DNA from: Phascolomyces articulosus
Taxonomy: Eukaryota; Mucoromycota; Mucoromycetes; Mucorales; Lichtheimiaceae
Assembly (NCBI GenBank): GCA_025677815.1
Contig: JAIXMP010000062.1
Span: 1-64,000, forward strand
Direction of reading: 5' to 3'
DNA length: 64,000 nucleotides
The translations under genes and the position numbers were made by a program. Under the pieces are notes generated by a model. The model searched no databases, was not told the DNA's origin, and was given only the letters and a program-made list of their open reading frames with translations. Of the stretch, positions 1 to 10,954 are shown one piece after another (the stretch's first letter is position 1; every line of letters begins with the position of its first letter).

Positions 1-2
1 GT

Positions 3-1190
3 GCAAAACACAATATAGTTAAACAAGGATATCATCCTTTAAAACCCATACAAGCTTACCTACCTGCAGATCACTGGGCTATTGACTTAGCTGGACCACT
101 TCGCGTTACTGATCTTGGTAATACTTATTTACTTGTTATGGTAGACATCTGTACAAGATTTGTCATCTTAAGAGCAATACCTAACAAACAATCTGATACT
201 ATTGCAAGAACTTTAATACAAGTCTTTTCAGACTTTGGATTTCCTCGATACTTACAAAGTGATCATGGATCCGAATTTTCCAACTCAATCATGACTAAAC
301 TTACTGAAGCTGCAGGCATATTTGTAAGATTTTCTATACCTTATCATGCAAGGTCAAACCCTAGTAAACGTTTTGTACAAACAACCATAAGAGCTATTAA
401 AAAATGTATCAACGGTGCAATTTAATCTTAGGACATATTCGTTCCTGGTGTACAATTGGCCATAAACGCAAAAATTGCTAAATGTATGGACACAGCTCCT
501 TACACATTAATGTTTGCTAGAAAAATGAATCAATTCCAATACTTCAGAAAAGAAACAGGTCAAGAACCGTTATCTATTGAAGGGCATAAGGAAAGAATTA
601 AGAAAATGGAACAAATTGTATTTCCTGCTATCAATGAACATGTTAAAGCTATAATTGAAGCACAAACACAAAAATTCAACAAAAAGCATATTATTGTTGA
701 TTTTCCACCAAACAGTCATGTCATGGTTAGAGTAAAACAAAAAGGAAGCAAATTAGAACCAGAATATCATGGTCCATACACAGTGATTCGAAAGAATCAT
801 GGTGGCTCCTACATTCTGAAAGATGAAATGGGAAGTTTAAAACCTTCAAATTATCCACCCAATCGACTTAAATTAGTCTCACAAGATGAAGTAATCCCTT
901 GTGACGAGTTATATGAAGTAAAAGCAATTATAGCACACCGTGAAATTAAACCCGGTATTTATGAATATAAAGTTAGATGGGCAGGATATAAAGAAGAAGA
1001 TGATACTTGGGAAAAAGCAGAAAGCTTCTCTCAACAACAAACTATCATTGACTATTGGAAAAGACTTGGCTCTGAACCCAATAAAAATAAAAATGCACAA
1101 GCTCCTATTTTAAATAATAAACGCAAACGCTCTATGCAGCCGGATACATCATCGGAACAACTCCGTAAATCCAATCGATCACGTAAATAA
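3..1190 (+). pseudogene. Ty3/Gypsy chromovirus pol fragment: integrase core plus chromodomain (broken)
   Basis: One reading frame (frame 3) stays open from the window edge to 1190 except for two in-frame stops at 423-425 and 429-431. The first part carries an rve integrase core with the first two acidic residues (HWAIDLAG, LQSDHGSEF). At the place of the usual NGxxER motif the reading is NPSKRF, so the third catalytic glutamate appears to be Lys. Downstream come the integrase C-terminal region (FPPNSHVMVRV, YHGPYTVI) and a chromodomain (YEVKAIIAHRE, YEYKVRWAGY, DDTWE), which identifies the chromovirus clade of Ty3/Gypsy. Gag, protease and RT lie left of the window. The stops and the lost Glu make this copy non-autonomous. 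The element ends at the LTR directly downstream. Confidence 0.85.
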
Positions 1191-1316
1191 TCATTTACAA
1201 ACAAATACCTTGCAATAACATCATAAAAACTAAATCAAATTATAAATACAAAGAACACAAAAATAACAAATATAAAAACAATACAAAATATTAGTTCGCA
1301 ACCTAGAAGGGGGTAA

Positions 1317-1901
1317 TGTGGCATATCTACGTATCCACACTTCTTCTCATATATTATCACCGATACTACTATATTGTGTTATCACAAATAATAAATAATA
1401 ATATAAATAAATAATATCGGTTGCCTCACATAATCATCATTCCAATAATAATACAATAATAATACAATAATAGTGATCCTGGTATAATAATATCCTATAT
1501 ACAATAATTATTAAATAATATACAAATACTACCATACCTTCTCATTGTATGAGTAAGAGTATAAAAGTAATAATAATCATCCAATGGCTAATGGTCAACA
1601 AATATATATATGTACAACAAATATAATTATATCTCCTCATGTTGTGTTATATCACCATGAATACTACCTATAATATATATCCGTCATATCAAACAAATGT
1701 AATATTAACAAACTACCATGATCAACGATTAAGTGGCATGGATAAGAAAACATATAAATACTGTACTTGTAAAACTAGAATAATCTTCATCTTTATTATC
1801 ATCTTTATCATTATAATAAATCTATATCAATTCTCATAAGACTTCTTCTGTCTCTATCTCTCTTATCATTAATTCTATCATCAATTCTTATCCATACCAC
1901 A
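1317..1901 (+). mobile_element. 3' LTR of the Ty3/Gypsy element
   Basis: A purine tract (AGAAGGGGG, 1305-1313) just after the pol remnant is followed by TGTGG at 1317. The matching terminal inverted repeat CCACA ends at 1901, giving a 585-bp LTR with TG...CA ends. A TATAAAA box lies at about 1560. The 5' LTR is outside the window, so identity between LTRs and the target-site duplication cannot be checked here. The right boundary is inferred from the inverted repeat only. Confidence 0.6.
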
Positions 1902-2661
1902 CTGTTTATTTCTACTTCAGAACAAAATATATAGCATTTACTAAATTTTAGAGCCAAAACCTCCCTATAAAAAAAGAAAGAGAATAAATACCATCGTACT
2001 TGATTTTTTATCCATTTGACCCTTACGCACTAAACATTGATAATGGTATAATATGTACTGTCTTTTTCTTAAGATACTATAGTTAATGATGCTTTCTTGA
2101 TCAAGTATTGTAACAAATCTAAACTTTTTTTTTCTATATGTTTTTTTTCAGGCAATTGTTCGATTACTGAGATAAATCCAACTGGACAAGATATCCAACC
2201 GATCCTATTCGGACATCTTGGGTTTTTTGAACTTCTTTACAGTGTGCCGACGTTTTGGGTATTTCAGTCAGAACAACAGGTTTCCTGCTTGAACTGAGAG
2301 TCCTAAAGTCCACTACAATATATATATATATATATATATCATACTTTCTACAGCATTATAGTAAGTCATATAAGCTACATTGTAAATGCAATTAGTTGTA
2401 AGGCACATTTGAACATGTACCATGAATATTTAACGATGAGCAATGATATTATTGAATAGATTATTCTTATTACTACAGCCATATTTGCCCATTATTCTGA
2501 TTGGTGAAATTTCTGGATACAGACTGTTGGCTATTGTATAGTAATATATAAGATTGAGAATCCGATCATTTGCGATGACAAAAATCTATGTGGGGTGGCT
2601 ATAATCTAGTTTTTAGCTCACTTTTCGTTTCTCTTTCTATAAAGATCATTTAATTGTAAAT
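1902..2661. other. Intergenic, AT-rich, upstream of PEX13
   Basis: No recognisable gene. It holds a short (TA)n run at about 2320-2339 and an open stretch at 2150-2297 that looks like a protein fragment but matches nothing I recognise. The last 100 bp before 2662 presumably contain the PEX13 promoter. Confidence 0.5.
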
Positions 2662-3930
2662 ATGCCAGAATCCCCACCAAAGCCCTGGGAACAAGCTCAA
2701 GGAACATCTTCTGCAACATCAACTCTAAGTAATAGTAATGCTATTACAAGTCCATCTTCAGCAACGGATGCCATTTCTTCTGGTGTAGGTGACTCTCCAG
2801 CGGTTCCTGGTCGACCATCGACAATGGGGTCAGCCGGTTATGGAGGAAGTAATTATTGTTCATTATTTTATTCTAATTAAGTTTTTTTATTTTCATAAGA
2901 AATCATAATGTTTATTGAATCTTATTTATATTATATAAATATAGTGGGTAGTCTAGGTTCTTCATATGGCACTGGATATGGCTCATCTTTTGGCGGATTA
3001 GGTTCAAGCTATGGTGGTTATGGATCATCTTATGGCGGTTTAGGCTCGTCAATGTATGGAGGTTATGGGGGCATGAGCCGTTTTGGCTCTTCATATGGTG
3101 GTTATGGAGGCTATGGTAGCTCTATGTATGGTGGTTACGGATCGTCTATGTATGGTGGATATGGAGGTATGAATCGATTTGGCGGTGGCATGTATGGAGG
3201 AGACGAATTTTCAATGCAGCAACGAATGGAATCTAGTACTCGAGCTACCTTTGATATCATTCAACAAATTGTGGGTGCCTTTGGTGGTTTTGCACAGATG
3301 CTCGATTCAACGTTTATGGCAACCTATTCCAGTTTCATGGCCATGGTGGGTGTTGCAGAACAATTTGGTTATTTGCAAAACTACCTTGGCAACTTATTTA
3401 GTATCTATGCATGGATTCGATGGTTCAAACGTTTATTCTATCGATTAAGAGGAAAAGAAATACCGCCTGAATTATTGGAACCAACACCTGAACAGCAGCA
3501 ACAGCAAGGCCAAGACCAACAAGAAGGTCAGCAGTTGCAATTAGAAGGACCCGAAGGCCAAGAGCAACAATCACATCAACAAAAACCAAAGCGACGATCT
3601 CTTTTATATATATTGGCGGTGTTTGTTGGCTTGCCTTACGCAATCTATAAATTGATCATGGCAGCACGCCAATATCATGAACGACGTATGTTATTAAATG
3701 GTAGAGAAGAGATAGCAACTGCGATGTATGATTTCGTTGCAGAAGGACCTATGGAATTGAACCTTAGACAAGGAGACACTGTGATTATTACATCCAAGGT
3801 GGATCCGGCCACAGGGCAACCAAGTGATTGGTGGCAAGGTCATTTACAAAATGGGGCAAGAGGCATCTTTCCTGCAAACTATGTTACTTTACAACCTCCA
3901 ACAAATGATTTCTCTAAAAAAATTCGATAA
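2662..3930 (+). CDS. PEX13: Peroxisomal import docking protein Pex13
   Basis: Spliced from exons 2662-2848 and 2945-3930 (390 aa); the join restores codon ATG and the frame. Pex13 is a peroxisomal membrane protein that docks the cargo receptors Pex5 and Pex7 together with Pex14. The N terminus starts with Pro/Trp residues (PPKPWE). Residues about 55-165 are a Gly/Tyr/Ser-rich region built from GSSYGGYG-type repeats, the YG-rich part typical of Pex13. The conserved middle block follows (ATFDIIQQIVGAFGGFAQML, then YAWIRWFKRLFYRLRG), then a Gln-rich linker. A hydrophobic segment (LLYILAVFVGLPYAIYKLI) precedes a C-terminal SH3 domain at about 319-379 with AMYDF, DWWQG and GIFPANYV. It converges on the Ran-binding gene, whose stop lies 295 bp further on. 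Confidence 0.93.
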
Positions 3931-4224
3931 TGTGATTCATATCCTTTATGTTATCCAAAGCTTCATCACCTTTTCTTTAATACTTTCTGATTTATTCTAT
4001 CCCCTTTTTTTTATTTTCTTCTCCTCCTTGTATATATAGCACAAAAAATGCTGTAATGTCTAACATAGCGCAGGTTCGTCTTTTCTTATCCCATTCTCCA
4101 CAATCTTAATCAGCTTATTTTTCTTTTCTCTCTCCCGAATACCCATTTCCTTTTTTTTCTTTTTGCCATAAAAATATAATATTTGTCATTACAATTATAA
4201 TTATAATTATTATTGCTATTATTA

Positions 4225-6022
4225 TTATTCTTTTTCTTTTTTACTCTCTTGGGGTAATGATGAAACTAATTGATGTCGTAATTCTTCAGCTATAGTTGCA
4301 TTTGATACCTATCAGGAAAGAAGGAAAAAAGGGAATCAACATCATGATCAGCTAATTCAGATGATTTTTGTTACACACAGAAATATCTCTCTGGACCATC
4401 ATACCTTAAGTGCAAATTTACGAAAACGTTGCTCTGTCTTTCCTTTATTGGTTTCCAATTCAATTGCCATAAACCACACAAAACGTTCTTGCATAATTTC
4501 AAACTTGAGATAAGATTCTAATCGAACATTAAGTATAAGTCGAAATACCGAATCGGCACGCATCAATACTCGTCTGAGTTGTTCATCTCGTTTGTGTTGC
4601 TTAATACGTAATGTGCCAACTCCACGCTCTTTCCAGTTGGTTCCTTCCATTTCATATAATTTGGCTTTCGTCTGATATAGAGTATCTTCATCTTCTTCGC
4701 CCGTGATCACTTCTGTTTGCTTTGTAGGTTTTGTTTTAATGGTGGTAGTGGTATCTGCAGGTTCTGGGGTCAAAGTAGCGCTACGTTGAGGTGTTGATGT
4801 ATCACTATGGTTATCATCATCTTCAGTCATATAACTAGAAACAGAAACGGTAGAAAGTTCACTCAATTCCTTTGTGCGTGGAGCAGATAATGCATTTGTA
4901 GAACTGGTTGCTGCTGCTAGAGCAAATGACGATGCTTGAGCAAAAGAACCAAATGTTGGCTTAGTATTAGATGAGGTTGATGAAGATGGTGCTGACAATG
5001 GTGATGCTGTTCCTGAACTAAATGCACCAAAACCGGATCCACCAAATCCACCGAATGTTGGCTAATTATATACATATGTATGGCCGATGTTAATATATTT
5101 ATATAAATAATTATGTCAATATTAGACACAGGTACATATACTTATGACATTAGTCAAACAAACATATATTAGAAATACCTTTTGAGTGGTCTGTACAACA
5201 GGTGGTGTAGCGGTTTGTTGTAAACTCCATCCTTTCGTTCCAAAACCAGATGTGGCGCCAAACGTATATTTAGGCTTTTCGGTTGCATCTTTTCTTGCTG
5301 TTTCCTTTTTAGCTTGTTCCTCTTTATCATCTTCTGCAAAATCATCCCAGTTATCATCATCCTGGTTGCCACCGCCAAATGCAGCGAATGCATGTTTCTT
5401 TTTCGGCGATAATGGTTTTGCCAGTGGTGTGTCTTGTTGTTGCTCATCCAATATTCCGTTATTATTGTTATTCGTCGTCGTTGTTTCGTTTTCCTCTTTT
5501 GGTGTTCGATGTTCTTCTGGATCAGCTCTTTCGATATCCTTATGTTCATTATTCAAATCGTCTTTTTCATCGTGATGATGCATCGTGGTATCCCCGTCTT
5601 CATTATCTGGTTTATCAGTAGTAGACATATCTTTAAGGTTTCTACGAATTGTTCTTACTGATGTTGCAGACGCTGGCTCTATATCTTCTTCATCTTCCCG
5701 CTTCCTGTTGTTTCGAACAACCCCAATTAATAACAAATTGCATCTAACCCCCTCCTCTCCTTATGGTTCACTGATATCTCCCCTATAGCCTTTATGACTG
5801 CTTACGATTTTTTGGGTGCTGAGGATAACGGTTGATTGTCCTCTTGTTCTCGCTTTTTTGTTTAAAAATACTTCAATATCAATTCTTTCAGATTTTAATA
5901 TTATAACTTCATTAAGAACAAAAACTTACGTTAATGTCGGCCGGTTGATCCACGGGTTCTGCAGATTGATCGCGTCCACGTTTTTTGGTTGAGGCTGCAT
6001 CGTCTATATAATACATTTCCAT
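4225..6022 (-). CDS. Ran-binding domain nucleoporin-like protein (RanBP3/Yrb2/Hba1 type)
   Basis: Five exons on the minus strand: 6022-5930, 5852-5806, 5704-5179, 5061-4405, 4308-4225 (468 aa), all phases consistent. The second exon is only 47 nt. The N terminus is acidic/basic and disordered with a KKRGR basic patch (possible NLS). The middle has FG-type motifs (FAAFGGG, TFGATSGFG, TFGGFGGSGFG). The C terminus is a Ran-binding domain (EDTLYQTKAKLYEM, WKERGVGTLRI, RVLMRADSVFRLILN, FVWFMAIE). RanBP3/Yrb2 proteins are nuclear cofactors of Crm1-dependent export that bind Ran-GTP; this role is inferred from architecture. Nup2-like proteins share FG plus RanBD, so the exact orthologue is not certain. 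The first exon could alternatively begin further upstream, but the chosen ATG gives an uninterrupted join. Confidence 0.85.
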
Positions 6023-7274
6023 AATTGTTACTTTTTTTGTTAGTCAATGTTCCCTTGGTTTGACGCGGACATCGCGTTATACAAGGATATTTCAAATTTC
6101 CCCTTATTTTTCGTTACATGATTATGGGGGTCGAATGTGGGAAATGAACGGTATGAACGGAAAATAAATTTTGATTATAAAGATTGTAATGATTCAATAC
6201 TTGCCAAAATCGCTAATCGATTCGTTTGGAGAAGAAGACATGATTGAATCCAAATACTGTATCTTGTTTTTGTGGAAACAAAAAAGTTGTGTGAGTGAGT
6301 AAGGAAAAAAAGTGTAACACTCAAGTAGTTCTGCCTGTCCCTTGCTTTCTCCCACTTTTCCGAAATCGGAGAGCGAAAGTTTTTTAGGTTGTGAAAAATA
6401 TAAGTTGCTACAACTGTAGTCCAACTTGAAGGTATCATGTTGAACAGTCTAAAATGCCTTTAGAGGCTTCCTTACTAATGTAAAAAGAGATATTTTGCCA
6501 ATTACTATATTAAATGAGTATTATGATATTAAAGGAAATAATTGTAGGTATTGAATAAGGTGTTATCTGTCATCCATAAAATTCCAGAAACACCAATTGA
6601 AAGTAATAAGTTTAACCTTGTAATCTCCCTTATGTGATCTACTAACTAATATTCTTATTAATGTTGTACATCTTTTAATATCCTTTCTTTGGTGTGTCTT
6701 CTTTTATCTTGAAGAAGTGGTATTACATTGTAACTACTTCTCTTTTTCTCGCCTTTGAAAATAATTCTTTCTTTAATTTCCGTACTTCTATTTTATATAA
6801 CATCCTTCTTGCTCCATACTTTTTTTTGTTACCCTAAAAAGTAATTTAACTTTTTATATTCTCTTTGATCTTTCGATTGTCATGTTAATATATTTTGACT
6901 GTTTTATAAATTATGTTACTCACTACGCACGTAATAGCTTTTTTTTTTTATTAAGATGGACCATTCCAACTTAGCATGCTCAAATTGAACTAAAATTATG
7001 CAGTCCAAAACCAAGACAAACTGGATTCAATTTAGACTACAACACTACGTTAAAATTTATGTTTATCATGACCCGCACCAATAGGTATATGGTCGCTTGT
7101 TTGTTATACTTTGTGGTAAAATTAAATGTGGATAATGATATGCGGCACCAGCTAAAAAAATCCCTATAGGAGAAAAAGCTAAACTAGTGTGGACAATGAA
7201 GTAATGATACAAGTGTAGGAAAAAGAAAGAGAAAATTAATATATGCATGTTAAGGAAAAAAGAGAAACTATTTA
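6023..7274. other. Intergenic, no gene recognised
   Basis: AT-rich DNA upstream of the Ran-binding gene. Short overlapping open stretches at 6175-6438 (minus) have no family motif. Nothing else supported. Confidence 0.5.
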
Positions 7275-8000
7275 ATTGTCCCCTTGAGTTGAATTAAATG
7301 TAAGTTGTAGAGGTAAGGGTGGTTTTTTCATTTCAGGTTCATCGACTTCGTAATCATCTTTGGAGTCACTCAGCCGGACGATTTCCTAGAGAGCGCGAAT
7401 TAGGACGCACCTACTACAGTTTATTCATTTTCCACGAGATAAACTAATTCCTGAACATGAAAGATAGTTATAACGTAGTCAAGTGGCTACATATCTTGTT
7501 AAAGTTCGGGTGCTATCCCAGATGTGGTTGATAATTCATCAAGTATTTCTTCCATCAATGGGCCAGTTGTAAAGTGTTCCCGATTTGCTGCAAGGCGACC
7601 ACATTGACGACCTTCAACGGATAGAATGGAAGCCAATGCATCTTTTATTTTATTAGCCTGCATTGTTCTCGTGAAATAACGGGAATATTTAATACTGGGT
7701 CAATCATTCTTTTCCCTGAAGACAAAGAATGGCTTTCTTTTTATCGACCCGGCTTTTATATTCTTCATCACGTTTTCGGGAGATGACTTGGTCAAGTGAA
7801 CCCTTTAGTGGACTAACTCCGTTTTTTAGTTTGATATAAAGCTGGTGAAATGGGTTGTTCGATGTAAGATGTTTCCAGGTATATATTTATCTTTGTATTG
7901 CAAAGAAAAGATAGTGCAACAATGCGTCGAGCCAGTGTGATGGTGCGACAACACTCCCATCAATTAGGCACTTCTAGTATCATGTTCTCCACTTTGGATT
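7275..8000 (-). pseudogene. Decayed or partly spliced gene of unknown identity
   Basis: The minus strand has several stretches with normal protein composition separated by stops and frame changes. About 7980-7900 reads SHWLDALLHYLFFAIQR; about 7880-7700 reads a 58-residue segment beginning TWKHLTSNNPFHQLY and ending in a stop; about 7672-7505 reads a segment with GRQCGRLAANREHF and MEEILDEL. An exon-like piece at 7386-7275 follows a TAG acceptor and encodes EIVRLSDSKDDYEVDEP before a stop. The pieces cannot all be joined with GT-AG introns, so I favour a pseudogene, possibly transposon-derived. I do not recognise the family. Confidence 0.35.
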
Positions 8001-8789
8001 TGTGTCATACTTACATTCAGTATGATGTTAGTGAAGCAAAATGATTTTGTGGAGCTGTACCTAATTAAAGCAATCTTATGAAATATGGTTGTCTCAGTCT
8101 ATACATAGATAATCCAGTATGGCACCTTCTATCAGCTCTAATGTTAATCTAAGTAACTTGATGATGAACATCGCCATTTTTGGTTATACTTGATAATGCA
8201 ATATTTCTTTTTTAAAAAAACATATCTATTTATTCATCAAAAGTGATTCTGTCAGTGTTCGTTACATACATATCTTTAAAAATTAGTATAATTTCATATG
8301 TATTCCTATTTAATGATGCATATATAATGTAATATGAAAGTATCATGATAAATTGACTTTACACTTGAAAAATATAAGAAGTGTGGATGACTGTAGTTAG
8401 CAAATAGGCTAATTTTTGGGGTGCTCGAAGTAATTTTCTTTACTATTTCCTGGTCTCTATTTTTCATTATACCCATCAGCTGTTTACCATTCAATTCCTC
8501 GTATATATTTATTAAATATCACGTTGACAAACGATACATCTTTTCGCCATGTCGAATAGAAAGTAAAAAAAATGTGAAAAATGACATTCAAATATTTCGT
8601 TTTACAGTCAGCATCATCAAAATCAATAACTCCATCATCAATATTTTAATAAAAAACACTATATGATAATAAATTATACACCTATTTGGATTAAATAATA
8701 AATAGAGTTGCATCATTACCATGTAATATATAGAAAATAAATTACTGGAATTTTTTTTCTAGGATATACAGATTTTAAATTACCAAATA
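8001..8789. other. Intergenic, no gene recognised
   Basis: AT-rich sequence with only short, low-complexity open frames and no motif. It ends at the TA dinucleotide flanking the MITE-like element. Confidence 0.45.
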
Positions 8790-8980
8790 CAGTGGACCCT
8801 CGTTAATTTCAGATGCGTTTAAACTTTCAACCTTCGTAATCTTCGAAATAATTTGGTCCATGAGGACATGAAAATATACCAAGAAATACATAGTAAAGCT
8901 GTTCTCGTTAACTTTCACGCTTCTTCATTTTCATCAAAAAAAAAGGAAATTTTGACTGTGAAATTAAATGGGGAACACTG
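8790..8980. mobile_element. Pogo/Tigger-like MITE (191 bp)
   Basis: The left end reads CAGTGGACCCTCGTTAATTT and the reverse complement of the right end reads CAGTGTTCCCCATTTAATTT; 17 of 22 terminal positions agree. TA flanks both ends (8788-8789, 8981-8982), as expected for Tc1/mariner-pogo insertion. The ends resemble Tigger/pogo termini (CAGTGG.CCTCGTTAA). There is no coding capacity, so it would depend on a transposase in trans. A dead pogo-type transposase lies at about 42 kb in this window; whether they are related cannot be told from sequence alone. Confidence 0.6.
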
Positions 8981-10800
8981 TAAAATAAAAAATATTAACA
9001 TTATGACATCAATAATACTTAGTTGCTTTATATATGGACCTGTGATACATTGGATCCACTTTAATAACTATTTCAAGTGAAAGGGTTCTTATAATGCTTA
9101 ATGATAGACAATTATTATAGAATCCCAAATTGTATATTTATTTAATAAACTATGTCATGTCAGGCAGAAAAATTAGTTCTAGATGTCATGACACAAGGAC
9201 ACGGATAAGGATATGCAGATATTCTATTACAAGAAATTCACTTATATTATATATGCATATGATAATTTATATAGAAGCATACTATGGAATAAAATTGTTA
9301 ATATTATATAAGCACATTTTCTATTATTTCCTTCTAGAACTATTAATTTTTCTTGTAAATTTCTAGAAATAAAATGTCAAACATCTCCCTCTCTCTCAAT
9401 GGCTATTAAATTTATTGGATTAATTTAACCATTTAATGGTAACTATCATGATTCGAAAAAAAAGAAGAGTTTGTAATACCTGTTAAATCTGCAAATTTGT
9501 TTTACTTTCTATATACTTCCTCCTCTACTGCCACTTTTGGATCGTGATATGTTGTAAACCAAGCATATTTATGTAAACTCCTTTGAAACCTATTTTTATT
9601 GGATGGTGTTGATCTTTGTGTTCGTTAGAGTGGACTCCACGCATTTTCCAGTCGCGAAAATTGCACATTCCCTGGTCCTGCCACTCTTTGTATGGATATG
9701 TCATAAAATACTTAATAAAATTGTAAAATGATACTTGACACAAAAGGATTCGGCGTATGGCCTCTTATCCGGGGTGAACAATTATATATATACTCATAAA
9801 TTATAACATATAGACAAAAATATATGTCTACTAATTGCACAAACCTATCAAGCTAATATGAGTTGCTTCTAAGCGGGGTGTGTAGGGTTTATTATATGGC
9901 CCTACCTTTTGCGATCTCCCGTCTTCTGTAACTTTTTTATAATGGAAATCCCTTATTGCAAAAAGCGGGGGGTTCTCCGTAATAGTACGAATATGGAAGG
10001 TTTTTACCATTTTGAATCAATTGAACTGTATTAAAAGTATGCAAATTTGTGATACACCATGCGCTACATCTGGTGATAGGTAGCACTAAGCATCGTGTGC
10101 AATATGTTTACAGTGACAAAATGGCCTATTTCTGATAGAATAAATTTTAGTATATTTAATATAAACATGACTATGCATAAAATATAATGTTGTAAAAAAG
10201 GATTGATGTAAACTGTAAATAAACAATTATAAATGATTCGTATTTTAATCATGTAGCTACATTGAAAATAGTAAGTATAGTATACTAGAAAATAGTTTCC
10301 ATTTATTATGTCATTGTTCTTTATTGTGATATGGTTTCGCATCTGTAATCAATAAAATAGTAAAATATTCAAGCGGTTTATTAAAGTAATAAGCCTAAGA
10401 TATTACATATAAGCAGCTAAATATTACAATTAATGGGTGTTTATTATTCTTTCATGAAGTCGAACATAGGGTATGTTTATTTTTGGTATTGTCTAACGGC
10501 AGTTAAAATATTGCTCAGCAACAGATATAAAAGGGTCTTCTGAGTAACCAAAAAAAAAAAAATCAGTTGCTTAGCGCTTATGTTATAAGGGAAGAAAGAA
10601 TTAAATAAGATAGGAAGGAGTAAATGGAGGGGCTTATGCAAATCTTGTTTTGACAAGGAAGCAGGAAAAAAAAACCATAAAAAAGAAACCAAACCATGCT
10701 CAATTTGGAAGGATCCCATGCCCTTAAATAAAAAATCAAACTTCTTTACTGCAAAAACTGTATAACCTTAACCTGCGCCCTAATTTCAGTGCCAAACCAA
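8981..10800. other. Intergenic, repeat-like, no confirmed gene
   Basis: Mostly AT-rich. On the minus strand 9743-9525 there is an open frame with unusually protein-like composition (FIKYFMTYPYKEWQDQG, then NFRDWKMRGVHSNEHKDQ) that I cannot assign and that has no clear gene structure around it; it may be a remnant. Nothing else supported. Confidence 0.4.
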
Positions 10801-10802
10801 AG

Positions 10803-10954
10803 AGGCGCTCTTCTGGTACTTTTATTTTTTGTACACCGTTTTTCCATATATTCCATTTTTTCTTTTTTTATTCTCACAAACTCTCTTTTCTTTTTTTTTT
10901 TTATTTCTTTCTTCTTTCTTCTAAACCATTTAGTTTTTTTTTATTTTTTTGTGA
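10803..10954 (+). promoter_or_regulatory. Pyrimidine-rich leader of the phospholipase D gene
   Basis: About 150 bp that are overwhelmingly T and C on the plus strand directly before the ATG at 10955. CT-rich tracts upstream of start codons are common in fungal promoters and leaders. The transcription start cannot be located from sequence. Confidence 0.35.

Noticed and set aside
3425..3643. Minus-strand open frame inside PEX13
   Set aside because: It is the antisense of the Gln-rich linker and hydrophobic region of PEX13; no motif and no start context.
5186..5661. Several plus-strand open frames across the Ran-binding gene
   Set aside because: They mirror the coding exon on the minus strand and are Ser/Phe/Val-rich artefacts of it.
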